From positions 1-64,000 of the forward strand of contig VGLU01000001.1 in assembly GCA_016882195.1 (NCBI GenBank): a stretch of DNA of 64,000 bases, given 5' to 3'. Source of the DNA: Thermoproteota archaeon (lineage in GTDB: Archaea > Thermoproteota > Methanomethylicia > Methanomethylicales > Methanomethylicaceae). Position numbers and translations under genes: made by a program. Of this stretch, positions 24,641 through 33,012 are shown piece by piece; position 1 is the stretch's first letter; each line of letters starts with the position of its first letter. Below the pieces are notes generated by a model. It saw nothing but the letters and a program-made list of their open reading frames with translations, was not told the origin of the DNA and did no database searches.

Positions 24641-25930
24641 GTGTGGCTTCTGAAGACATACTCAGAGTCGGCAATATACCCCGTGGAGAGGAAGGACAGG
24701 GTTCTTACAGGGCTGGACGTCTTCTTGCTGTGGGCAGGATCCGCGATAGTCGTTGATGTCTGGTACAGCGGCGGCTACCTCTCACCCATAGGCTGGGTGC
24801 CGGGGATCCTCTTAATACTGCTCGGATCTTTCATTGGAAGCGTTATCTTTGCCGCGGCCGGGGTAATGGGAAGCGACCTCGGCGTGCCGTCCATGGTCAC
24901 GGTCAGACCCAGTTTCGGGATAAGGGGGTCGTACATAATGAGCGTCTTCAACTACGTAACGCTGGTCGGCTGGACGAGTTGGATGATCTACATCAACGCC
25001 TCTGCAGCGGATCAGATCGGCACCCTACTCTTTGGATTCACCGGCTTTCCGTACTGGGTCGTGATATGCGGGGTGCTATGCACAGTGCTGGCGATCTTCG
25101 GGGCAGGGGGCTGGAAACTGTTCACGAGGGCATCGGTAACCGCACTAATAATTACGACGCTTGCCGTAAACTTTTTGGTCTTCTCAAATTACGGATGGGA
25201 ACACCTAGCCTCAAGACCCTCGTGGGGGATGGCCCCTGGGATCGCCCTTGACCTAGCCCTCATAATGCCGCTCTCGTGGGCACCTCTAGCGGCGGACTAT
25301 ATGCGCTTCTCTAAGTCATCCAAGGGGAGTTTCCTCGGCGCCCTCTTCGGACAGGGTAGTGTAAACTCTTGGTTCTACATAACCGGTCTAGCGTGCGCCC
25401 TCTCCTTTGGAGTGTACGATCCCACGGTCTACGTTACGCAGATAGGAGGAGTTGCATTCGGTGTAGTCGCACTCTTCGTGATCTGGTTCGGAACCATAAC
25501 AACGACCTTCTTGGACATCTACTCTGCCAACATATCAATGATAAATATCTTCCCGAAGGTGAAGGAGTGGCAGGGCAGCCTGATAACCGGCGGGGCAGGG
25601 ATCATAATAGCGTTCCTCCCTTGGCTCAACGCATTCGTCCAGTTCCTTTACCTGATAGGCGCTGTCTTCATCCCCCTCTTCGCCGTGGTCGTGGTCGACT
25701 ACTTCATGATAAGGAGGAGGAGTTACAGCGTGGAAGATCTCTACAATAAGTTCGGGGGTTACTGGTACAGAGGGGGTTTAAGCCTAGTCTCCATCGTTTC
25801 ATGGATAATAGGTGTGACCTCCTACTTCCTGGTTCAGCAGGTCCTCCCCGAGATCGGTGCGACGTTGCCGTCATTCGTAATTACGGTGATGGTGTACACA
25901 ACGCTCAGGAGGGTTTATGATGTTCTCTAG
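24641..25930 (+). CDS. cytX: NCS1-family permease, likely hydroxymethylpyrimidine transporter
   Basis: Membrane permease of 429 aa with about twelve hydrophobic segments, of the cytosine/nucleobase NCS1 family. The start region DVFLLWAGSAIVVDVWYSGG and the DLGVPSMVTVRPSFGIRGS segment match the family. Its last 14 bases overlap a tenA gene, so CytX (thiamine pyrimidine precursor uptake) is the best reading; a cytosine or purine permease is the alternative. GTG 24641 fits the TATA spacing. Confidence 0.82.
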   Translation: MWLLKTYSESAIYPVERKDRVLTGLDVFLLWAGSAIVVDVWYSGGYLSPIGWVPGILLILLGSFIGSVIFAAAGVMGSDLGVPSMVTVRPSFGIRGSYIMSVFNYVTLVGWTSWMIYINASAADQIGTLLFGFTGFPYWVVICGVLCTVLAIFGAGGWKLFTRASVTALIITTLAVNFLVFSNYGWEHLASRPSWGMAPGIALDLALIMPLSWAPLAADYMRFSKSSKGSFLGALFGQGSVNSWFYITGLACALSFGVYDPTVYVTQIGGVAFGVVALFVIWFGTITTTFLDIYSANISMINIFPKVKEWQGSLITGGAGIIIAFLPWLNAFVQFLYLIGAVFIPLFAVVVVDYFMIRRRSYSVEDLYNKFGGYWYRGGLSLVSIVSWIIGVTSYFLVQQVLPEIGATLPSFVITVMVYTTLRRVYDVL

Positions 25931-26570
25931 GGAACTCAGAAGGGCGGCGAACCCGATATGGAGAGATATACTGAGGCACCCCTTCCTAATGGAGTTGAGG
26001 GATGGGACTCTTTCAAAGGAGTCCTTCAAATTCTTTCTCGCTCAGGACTATGTCTTTTTGAAGGACATGACTAGGTGCCTCGCCCTGGCCCTGACCAAGT
26101 CCTCAGACGAGGAGGCCACCGGACTGTTATCTGAGATGCACGCCTCGTCAACGGGAGTTGAGTTGGAGGCTATCCGCAGGCTGGGGGAGCGTGTAGGGAT
26201 AACATCGTTCGAGGGTCTCAGTTATGCCCCTGCGTGTTACGCCTATACCAGACATCTGCTGTGCACCGCCCTCTCCGGACCCTTCGCTGAGATACTATCA
26301 TCGATAACCCCCTGTTATTGGAGCTATAAGGAGATCGGAGATCATTTTGAGGGCTCAGCGGATCCCGTCTACGACGAGTGGGTAAAGACCTATACCTTGG
26401 AGGGTTATGCGCGGCTGGTCTCAAGGATCTTGGAGGTCCTTGATAGAATAGGCGTCACCGCAACCAAGGGGGAGAGGGAGAGGGCCGGAGCCGTCTTCCT
26501 TACAAGTAGCGAGTACGAGTTGATGTTCTGGGATATGGCGTATAGGAGGGAGGGTTGGAGGCATCCCTAA
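25917..26570 (+). CDS. tenA: TenA-family thiaminase II / aminopyrimidine aminohydrolase
   Basis: Hydrolyses damaged thiamine or aminopyrimidine to hydroxymethylpyrimidine for thiamine salvage. The 217-aa protein carries the TenA-C catalytic Cys133 in ITPCYWSYKEIG, Asp44 in LAQDYVFL and a C-terminal Glu pair (Glu199, Glu201) in SSEYELMFWDM. The length is normal for the family. It overlaps the permease by 14 bp on the same strand, so they form one operon. Confidence 0.92.
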   Translation: MMFSRELRRAANPIWRDILRHPFLMELRDGTLSKESFKFFLAQDYVFLKDMTRCLALALTKSSDEEATGLLSEMHASSTGVELEAIRRLGERVGITSFEGLSYAPACYAYTRHLLCTALSGPFAEILSSITPCYWSYKEIGDHFEGSADPVYDEWVKTYTLEGYARLVSRILEVLDRIGVTATKGERERAGAVFLTSSEYELMFWDMAYRREGWRHP

Positions 26571-26585
26571 TTTTATGAAATCATT

Positions 26586-26642
26586 GTTCTTCAGAACCCA
26601 CAGGAAATCGAAAGCTTTTATAAACTTCCCGTTCTGAAGATT
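26586..26642 (+). promoter_or_regulatory. TATA box flanked by operator-like dyads for the ABC exporter
   Basis: GTTCTTCAGAAC (26586-26597) is a palindrome with 5-bp arms. GTTCTGAAGATT (26631-26642) is a second, less perfect site. TCTTCAGAAC and GTTCTGAAGA are exact reverse complements, 43 bp apart, about four helical turns. Between them lies TTTTATAAA (26616-26624), ~25 bp before the ATG at 26646. A repressor bound at both sites could loop over the TATA box. The regulator is unknown. Confidence 0.6.
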
Positions 26643-26645
26643 CGT

Positions 26646-27377
26646 ATGGCACCCATCGTTGTGATCAGGGATCTTATAAAGGAATACTCGGGCAGGAGGG
26701 CGCTGGACGGCGTCTCCCTCGAGATCAATGAGGGGGAGATATTCGGGCTCATCGGGCCGAACGGTGCCGGTAAGACCACTGCTCTAAGAGTCCTGTCCAC
26801 AATAATCAAGCCCACCTCGGGGTACGCGGAGGTATGCGGGAAGGACATCGTGAAGGAGGGGAGCGCGGTAAGAAAGCTCATAAGCTACCTGCCGGAGGAG
26901 GCGGGAGCGTACCCCAATCTATCGGGATACGAGTACCTGAGGTTCATGGCATCATTTTATTACGGGAACGGCGGCGAGATCAAGGCAGCCCTGGCTGAGG
27001 GTGAGAGGATATCGGGTCTGGGCGACAGGATGAGGGACAAGACCTCAACATACAGCAAGGGCATGAGGAGGAGGCTCCTTCTCGCCAGGACGCTTATGGT
27101 CAGACCGAGGCTGGCGATACTGGACGAACCGACCTCAGGGCTCGATGTGACCCACGCCTTCCATCTCAGAAACGTGATAAAGTCTTACTCGAAGGAGCAC
27201 GATACGACCGTACTGCTCTCAAGCCACAACATGCTGGAGGTCGAGTACCTGTGCGACAGGGTGGCATTCATAAATGAGGGCAGGATCGTGGAGGTCGGAT
27301 CGCCCTCAGGCCTGAGGGCGAGGCACGAAGCCGCCAACTTGGAAGAGGCGTTCGTGAAGGTGGTCAGGGTTGCCTAA
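26646..27377 (+). CDS. ABC transporter ATP-binding protein
   Basis: ATPase subunit of 243 aa of an ABC-2-type exporter. Walker A is GPNGAGKTT (residues 37-45), the signature-like YSKGMRRRLLLA precedes Walker B LAILDEPTSGLD, and a switch His lies in LLSSHNMLE. It is the drug/NatA type, short and without an added domain. It overlaps the permease by eight bases. Transcription probably starts at or near the ATG itself. Confidence 0.9.
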   Translation: MAPIVVIRDLIKEYSGRRALDGVSLEINEGEIFGLIGPNGAGKTTALRVLSTIIKPTSGYAEVCGKDIVKEGSAVRKLISYLPEEAGAYPNLSGYEYLRFMASFYYGNGGEIKAALAEGERISGLGDRMRDKTSTYSKGMRRRLLLARTLMVRPRLAILDEPTSGLDVTHAFHLRNVIKSYSKEHDTTVLLSSHNMLEVEYLCDRVAFINEGRIVEVGSPSGLRARHEAANLEEAFVKVVRVA

Positions 27378-28665
27378 GGGCCTCAGACTGCTCATTGCGA
27401 AGGAGGTCAAGGATCTGCTCAGGGATCCGAAGATACTCATAGGGCTGATACTCTTTCCGGCGCTGCTGCTACCCCTGATGGGGGCTGCCATAAACGTCTC
27501 CACCTGGTCCACCATCGAGAAGGCCTCGGGCAACCTGACCGCCTACATAATCGATGACGACGGTGGGTCGGTGGTCGAGGACCTGCAGCGGTATGCCAGC
27601 GAGAACTGGATCAACCTGACAGTGACCAGTGGTAATCCGGCTGACGTGGTAAAGACCCTAGAGGGAGGAGGGACTATCGTATATGTGCCCGCTGGTTTCT
27701 CCCAGAACGTGACCTCGAATACTGTTGGCAGCCTCATCCTCTACACAAACTTCAAGGAGTTCTCCATAGTCGAGTTCATAAAGGCGCAGAGGGTTAGCGA
27801 CCTGATCAGCGCCTTCGAGGACGCCGTCGTCAAGAATAAGGTGGAGGGCAGCATGCCCGGCAGCGATCCGAATTCCGTGCTGAACCCGATATCGGTTGAG
27901 CATGAGTCGGTGATCAAGGGCACAGCCCAGCCCATCAGCCCCACCCTTCTTCAGAGCGTTGTTAGGCTACAGGGTTTGATGGGGCCCTTAGTGATAATGA
28001 TCGTTCTCATACTGGCCATGCAGGTGGCTGCCACATCCATGGCGGTTGAGAAGGAGGCGAAGACCCTGGAGACCCTACTGACCATACCCGTCAGCAGGCT
28101 CAGCATCCTCTTTGGGAAGCTCGTTGGGTCGGTCGCGATAGCGCTGTTGGCCACCATCGCAAACGTCCTTGCCTTTACGTACTACATTGGTGCGCTAACC
28201 AGCCAGATGTCCACAGGCGCCGCGGGATCAGACCTCATAAGTCTCGGACTCGTCCCGTCCGTTCAAGGCTATCTCGTCCTGGGACTTACCCTCTTCGGAG
28301 CCCTCATCTCGGCACTAGCCCTAGCGCTCACGCTCGGCACGCTCTCGCAGGACGTCAGGGGAGCCCAGTCCATCATAGGGATAATCATTGTGCCTGTCTT
28401 CCTGCCGACCATATTTCTGATGATGGGGGACATCTCGACCCTCCCTGCCGCAATACAGTTGGTGCTCTATCTGATACCCTTCACCTACCCTGTGCTTGCC
28501 TCTCAGGCGCTCATCACCGGCAACTACGGACCGATCCTGCTCGGGCTCGTATACATGGCTGTCTTCACCTTCGCCACGCTCTACATAGCTGCCAGGGTGT
28601 TCAGCACAGAGAAGGTGATGACGGCGAGGCTGGCATTCAGGCGTAAGGGACGCAGAGAAGTGTAA
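27370..28665 (+). CDS. ABC-2 type transporter permease
   Basis: Permease of 431 aa with one N-terminal membrane helix, a large extracytoplasmic domain (~residues 45-190) and about five more helices, the NatB/YhgE-like layout. The segment VAATSMAVEKEAKTLETLLT is typical of ABC-2 permeases. The TTG start overlaps the ATPase gene, so the two are coupled. The substrate is unknown: drug, sodium or lipid. Confidence 0.88.
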   Translation: MPKGLRLLIAKEVKDLLRDPKILIGLILFPALLLPLMGAAINVSTWSTIEKASGNLTAYIIDDDGGSVVEDLQRYASENWINLTVTSGNPADVVKTLEGGGTIVYVPAGFSQNVTSNTVGSLILYTNFKEFSIVEFIKAQRVSDLISAFEDAVVKNKVEGSMPGSDPNSVLNPISVEHESVIKGTAQPISPTLLQSVVRLQGLMGPLVIMIVLILAMQVAATSMAVEKEAKTLETLLTIPVSRLSILFGKLVGSVAIALLATIANVLAFTYYIGALTSQMSTGAAGSDLISLGLVPSVQGYLVLGLTLFGALISALALALTLGTLSQDVRGAQSIIGIIIVPVFLPTIFLMMGDISTLPAAIQLVLYLIPFTYPVLASQALITGNYGPILLGLVYMAVFTFATLYIAARVFSTEKVMTARLAFRRKGRREV

Positions 28666-28766
28666 GGTGAGCAGTAACGCACCAGTTGTTAATAGTGGAA
28701 ACGGAGTCCTCCATAACTTTAAAAAGTTTAAAACGCTAATCATTAGAGTAAAAAGGGGATAATGAG

Positions 28767-29096
28767 ATGGTCTACTGTCCAAAATGCGGAACACAGAACG
28801 AGGACGACGCGAAGTTCTGCAAGAAGTGCGGAGCCGACCTCTACAAGGGGGAGACCGCGGAGAAGCGTGCCGAGGTGTACGCGGGTCCCTCGAGGAGACG
28901 CATGGACGATGAGTGTTTTGGGCTACCTTATGGTGGTGCAATTGTGGGTGTAATAGTCGGGTTGATTATCATAGTCATCGGGTTAGGAATGGTATTCGGA
29001 CTGAACATCTGGAACTGGTTCTGGCCCATGATAATCATCATAATTGGAGTGCTGATAGTCGCCGGAGCGATCTACGGAAAGCGCAGGTATCGGTAA
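28767..29096 (+). CDS. Zinc-ribbon membrane protein
   Basis: Protein of 109 aa with an N-terminal zinc ribbon (YCPKCGTQNEDDAKFCKKCG, residues ~3-22) and two hydrophobic segments at ~58-100. This is a common archaeal layout with unknown role, perhaps a membrane scaffold. A TATA-like AAAAAGTTTAAAA lies upstream. The stop is followed by a T-rich terminator. Confidence 0.8.
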   Translation: MVYCPKCGTQNEDDAKFCKKCGADLYKGETAEKRAEVYAGPSRRRMDDECFGLPYGGAIVGVIVGLIIIVIGLGMVFGLNIWNWFWPMIIIIIGVLIVAGAIYGKRRYR

Positions 29097-29097
29097 C

Positions 29098-29146
29098 ACC
29101 CCTTTTTTAACTTTATCGGCGGGAAGCCCCTTGCGATAACAAGGGG
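29098..29146. terminator. Poly-T plus hairpin between convergent genes
   Basis: CCCCTTTTTT (29098-29108) is a typical archaeal U-rich stop signal for the zinc-ribbon gene. A hairpin CCCCTTG-CGATAA-CAAGGGG (29127-29146) follows and may serve the opposing gene. Confidence 0.55.
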
Positions 29147-29153
29147 TAGTTCG

Positions 29154-29876
29154 CTAAGGACATTCTTTCAATCCGCAGTTCGCGCATATCCTCCTATGCT
29201 CTTGTCGAGATAGCATCATTCTTGCATATATCCAGTAGACAATCAAAGTCAAAAGGAAGAAAGCTACAACAGGGTTGCCCGTTATCTCGTTCACCCCGAC
29301 AAGAAGGAGAAATGCGCCAAATGCGAGGACAAAATTGAGGAAGAGGCGCACGGAAGCCCTCTTCAGGTCGAGCAGGCTGTGCGGGAGCAGGCCGCAGGCG
29401 GCGCCCACGAACCCGGCCCAGAAAATAGGCGCCCCTGCACCCCCCATATTAAAACCAGCGAGGAGGTAGATAATGCTCCCGGCGATCGATGCCACGGCTC
29501 CAGCAACCAGTCCAGTGCATCCTGCGCAACAAATCTTACCCCCTATACGAAACACATGGGAGGAGAACCCGCCACATGCAGGATGATGACCAGCAAACCT
29601 TACTCCAGACTCCCCTGTGTCGGCGCCTTTTATGTGCGGGCGCTCGTCCTGATCTCTCCCGAATCGAAGCAGTCCGGAGCACCTAGAAGGATATAAGGCT
29701 GCAGCCATGCCTAAGACGCAGATCGCCACAAAGACCGAGCCCGTCAGCAACCTCTGCTGTGGAAGGATCGCCAAGGTAACCGAGATGCTAAATGTCAGTG
29801 CGGCAAGCAGGACCAGCCCAAGCAGCGATATGCCAAATAGCATCATTGAAAGCCTGTCTGGGGTCTTTGGCGGCAT
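29154..29876 (-). CDS. DUF2085-like membrane protein
   Basis: Polytopic membrane protein of 240 aa with about seven hydrophobic segments. The motif HHPACGGFSSHVF and KICCAGCTGLVAGA (residues ~97-130) is rich in His and Cys and resembles the DUF2085 motif, which may bind metal. The C-terminus ends with CANCGLKEC, another possible metal site. It is three bases from the next gene and probably co-transcribed with it. Confidence 0.65.
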   Translation of the reverse strand: MPPKTPDRLSMMLFGISLLGLVLLAALTFSISVTLAILPQQRLLTGSVFVAICVLGMAAALYPSRCSGLLRFGRDQDERPHIKGADTGESGVRFAGHHPACGGFSSHVFRIGGKICCAGCTGLVAGAVASIAGSIIYLLAGFNMGGAGAPIFWAGFVGAACGLLPHSLLDLKRASVRLFLNFVLAFGAFLLLVGVNEITGNPVVAFFLLTLIVYWIYARMMLSRQEHRRICANCGLKECP

Positions 29877-29878
29877 CT

Positions 29879-31303
29879 TCAGAACAGATCCCTTAAGGTC
29901 CTTAATAGGCCCTGGCTTGCCATGTAGCGGTAGGTTGTCCTCTTAAACTTATTCGAGGAGAATATGCCCGTTACCCGCCTCCTCATGGATCCGTAGAACC
30001 TCCGATAGCACTCATAAAGCTCCTCCTGTACCTCCAGCCTCGAGAGGGTCTCGGTCGGCATTATCGCATGTACCATATCGTAGTTAGCCCAGTTGGTGTC
30101 CTCTATCCACCCGTTCCGTTTGGCGACCTCGTATATCTCTGTCCCTGGAAAAGGGGTCAATACCATGAATATTGCGAGGTCTGGATCAACGTCGTCGGCG
30201 AAGTTCCTCAGCGCCTCTATGGACCCGCGGGTGTCCTTCCGCTCTCCCATGATGAAAGTCCCCTGAGAGAATATGTCGTTCTTGTTCAGGAGGTCCATGG
30301 CGGTTTTGGCATCTGAGGGTCTTATCGTCTTGCGCCACCCCTCGAGCGTCTGCAGACTGTTGTTCTCCAATCCGGCCATTACCCAGCGATTTCCCGCCTT
30401 TCGCATCTTTGGCAGTACGCTCTGATGTGCGACGATGTCGTCAGATCGGGCCTGCATGAACCAACATATGTCGTCCGCAAGCCCCCGGCGGATGATCTCG
30501 TCGCAGAGTTCCTCCATCCTCTGACCAAGCCCAAAGTTGTCATCGGCGAGCCAAAGGAACTGGCTACCAAATTCCCTGTGGCAGTACTCAAATTCGTCGG
30601 CTATCCGTTTTGGCGACTTGGTCCTCAATGCCCCTCCCCAAAACCGCCACTGGGAGCAGAAGGTGCAGTGATTGTGGCACCCCCGGGAGCCTTCCACGAG
30701 GGCGTAGGGCGTCTTTGAACCGACCATCATCGTAAAGTGGTACTTCTTCATGTGCTCCTCTACGAAGTGGTAGCCAGGGAGGGGCAGGTCGTCCAAGTTC
30801 TCTATGGGTGGTCGGCACGGCGTGTGAAAGACCTCTCCGTCATGCCTGAAGGAGATGCCCTTTACCTCTGAGAGGTGACCCTTATTTTCAATTGTTTGAA
30901 CGAGATCTGTGAAGGTCTCCTCGCCCTCCCCGCGGACGATCACGTCCAGCTCAGGGTACGTCTCAAGGCTCTCCTGAGCGGTTGCTGTGAAATGCTGACC
31001 TCCTGCCACGGTCACTATATCAGGATCCACGTTCTTCGCGACCTCGACGGCTCGAAGCACCGTGTATGCGTTGCATGTGGAAAGGGAGCTGGGGGCAACC
31101 ACATCCGGCTGAAAAGATTCTACCTTCTTCTCCAGCCCGTACCAGTCTGCCCTCTCTGCCTGGCAGTCAAGGACCTTTATCTCGAAGCCGCTGTTCCTCC
31201 TCTCAAGGTAGGTAGCCAGTTCGAGTATACCAAGAGGCGGAGGGAGGTACTCGCCCATGACGAACCAGAATTCCTTTGGGGGCTCCACGAATAGGACTCG
31301 CAT
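29879..31303 (-). CDS. B12-binding radical SAM protein
   Basis: Protein of 474 aa. The N-terminal ~140 residues have the cobalamin-binding-like fold and VDPDIVTVAGGQH. The radical SAM cluster ligands are Cys209, Cys213 and Cys216 (GSRGCHNHCTFC), followed by LWLADDNFGLG and NRWVMAGLE. This branch (BchE/HpnJ-like) methylates or forms rings in lipids, pigments or cofactors. The substrate is unknown. It is the promoter-proximal gene of the pair with the DUF2085-like protein. Confidence 0.85.
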   Translation of the reverse strand: MRVLFVEPPKEFWFVMGEYLPPPLGILELATYLERRNSGFEIKVLDCQAERADWYGLEKKVESFQPDVVAPSSLSTCNAYTVLRAVEVAKNVDPDIVTVAGGQHFTATAQESLETYPELDVIVRGEGEETFTDLVQTIENKGHLSEVKGISFRHDGEVFHTPCRPPIENLDDLPLPGYHFVEEHMKKYHFTMMVGSKTPYALVEGSRGCHNHCTFCSQWRFWGGALRTKSPKRIADEFEYCHREFGSQFLWLADDNFGLGQRMEELCDEIIRRGLADDICWFMQARSDDIVAHQSVLPKMRKAGNRWVMAGLENNSLQTLEGWRKTIRPSDAKTAMDLLNKNDIFSQGTFIMGERKDTRGSIEALRNFADDVDPDLAIFMVLTPFPGTEIYEVAKRNGWIEDTNWANYDMVHAIMPTETLSRLEVQEELYECYRRFYGSMRRRVTGIFSSNKFKRTTYRYMASQGLLRTLRDLF

Positions 31304-31378
31304 GAGAACACATCCACCTTAGTTACCAAAAGGCAGATTAATAAATGAAGTTAAAACATTTACCATATCTGATGGCTG

Positions 31379-31846
31379 GTGCTGAGCTTGAGCGAGCGGA
31401 AAGAGAGGGCAGACATATTAGGGTTGGCAAATTTCGGAATCTTCTTGATACTCGTAGGTTTAATTGTTGCAACAACACCAAATTTAATTGACAGGTTTGC
31501 AGACTTCTTCCTGAATTTCCAACTCCAAGAAGTGGCACACAACGTGCTTCTTCCGGCTCCTACCAGCCTAGATCACCCAGTCGTCTTCGGTGCGGTATAC
31601 CAGTTCTGCCTCATGTTTGGCCTCCTTCAGATCCCGATGGTAGTGGCTAGAGTGATCATGAAAGACACCGCAAGAAGAACCGCCAGCACCGCAACCGGCG
31701 TAGTCTTCTGGTTGGGCGTGGCATGGTTAGTGAGCCTGATCATTACCATCACCTGGTTAAACTTCGTTGGTTATATCATCGCGTTGGTTGGGATCGCCAT
31801 CATGGTGGAGAATGTCATAGTGCTTATGACGAGAAGAAGGGACTAG
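31379..31846 (+). CDS. Hypothetical four-helix membrane protein
   Basis: Protein of 155 aa with about four hydrophobic segments: FGIFLILVGLIVATTPNLI, then FGAVYQFCLMFGLLQIPMVV, VVFWLGVAWLVSLIITITWL and YIIALVGIAIMVENVIVLM. It has a polar N-terminus. No family is recognised. The start is GTG at 31379; an ATG at 31372 is out of frame. It is convergent with the surface cluster. Confidence 0.55.
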   Translation: MLSLSERKERADILGLANFGIFLILVGLIVATTPNLIDRFADFFLNFQLQEVAHNVLLPAPTSLDHPVVFGAVYQFCLMFGLLQIPMVVARVIMKDTARRTASTATGVVFWLGVAWLVSLIITITWLNFVGYIIALVGIAIMVENVIVLMTRRRD

Positions 31847-31873
31847 GGACAGATTTTTCCCCGGCGAGGGGCG

Positions 31874-32269
31874 CTAGCCTACCACGGCAAAGACAACGGT
31901 TCTATTTGCAAATGCCGTTACGTTGAATATCCTTCCAGTTCCATCACCCCACGCATCAACGGTTAGTGGGGTGGTGCGAGAGATCTCCGTTGTGGAGGCC
32001 GTAAGCGATGCTGCAGATGCCCTCAAGGTCAGGGGATAAGGGAAGGTCAGCAGGAGGTTGATCTGAGTGCCTGAGAGGGCGGCCTCTGCCGCGGCATTGG
32101 TTATTGCCGAGGCTGAGGAGTAGAGGGCCCTGTTCAGCGCGAACTCCTTTATGGACTGTGCCATAACCTCATACTGTGCCGCAAAGGCTGAGGTTGTGAT
32201 GGCAACAAGCCCAAAGAGGGTGGCGATGATCATGATCTCCACTAACACCCTATCCATTATTCCGCCCAC
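31874..32269 (-). CDS. Membrane-anchored pilin-like surface protein
   Basis: Protein of 131 aa with an N-terminal hydrophobic helix (VEIMIIATLFGLVAITTSA) and a small exported domain ending in FNVTAFANRTVVFAVVG, with two potential glycosylation sites. It resembles archaeal pilin/flagellin-like anchored proteins, but no class III signal motif is certain. It lies directly after the next gene (stop and start adjacent), so both are one operon. Confidence 0.5.
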   Translation of the reverse strand: MGGIMDRVLVEIMIIATLFGLVAITTSAFAAQYEVMAQSIKEFALNRALYSSASAITNAAAEAALSGTQINLLLTFPYPLTLRASAASLTASTTEISRTTPLTVDAWGDGTGRIFNVTAFANRTVVFAVVG

Positions 32270-32977
32270 CTAGCCCCTCATGAATGGCGTGAGCTTGACG
32301 TTGTAGTGTGTTGCGTCTATGAAGATCTTCTCCCCTCTTCTGGCATTGAAGGAGCAGGCGGGAACGCCGTTGATGTATACCACCACCGTGCCGTCATAGA
32401 GACAGGCCCTCTCGTAAAGGTTGCTTGTTGTATTGAGGTTCTGCTTCAGCAGATCGAAGAGCCCCGAAGCGGTAAAGTCCGAGAGGTAGCAGGAGTAGAG
32501 CGAGAGCTGGTGCGCAGAGACGCTGCCCACATCCGCAGAGCTGAAGGAGTGACGGATGAGTAGCTTGGGCTGCATGTAAAAACCGTCTTCGAGGGAGTAC
32601 ATCCAAATGAGATCAGGGGAGTTGACGGAGAAGTCGGAGGACGGCGGCTCTGCAATTTGTATCCCCCTCACCACGATGGCATTCTTTGGGAATGACCAAG
32701 AGATGATGTCGCCCGTAACGTTTATCAATACGTTATTTGTACCGAGATGGACGGAAGACATGACCTTTGAGCCGGTGGATACTCCATAGATTACCCTGGG
32801 CGTCGGGTCGTAGAGCACGGCCCCGAGCTGCAGACCCCTCTCAGGCATATTCCCTGAATTGATGTCCTGAGCTCCCTTGAAGTAATAGATGGCATAAGTC
32901 GAGGCATAGGAGACGACCGCTATGATGGCCACGGCGACGATGATTCTCGTTAAGGCGTGTTCCATCGCCATCACCAT
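32270..32977 (-). CDS. Membrane-anchored surface protein
   Basis: Secreted protein with an N-terminal anchor. Three Met codons (32977, 32971, 32965) fit as start, giving ~235 aa; MEHALTRIIVAVAIIAVVSY is the anchor. A longer frame to 33202 exists but would overlap the giant protein gene and add a non-native-looking stretch, so I reject it. The exported part has several potential N-glycosylation sites (NVTG, NTTS). It is not recognised. Confidence 0.55.
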   Translation of the reverse strand: MVMAMEHALTRIIVAVAIIAVVSYASTYAIYYFKGAQDINSGNMPERGLQLGAVLYDPTPRVIYGVSTGSKVMSSVHLGTNNVLINVTGDIISWSFPKNAIVVRGIQIAEPPSSDFSVNSPDLIWMYSLEDGFYMQPKLLIRHSFSSADVGSVSAHQLSLYSCYLSDFTASGLFDLLKQNLNTTSNLYERACLYDGTVVVYINGVPACSFNARRGEKIFIDATHYNVKLTPFMRG

Positions 32978-33012
32978 TCCACAGAGCAACGATACAGATC
33001 CTTCGTTCGTCC

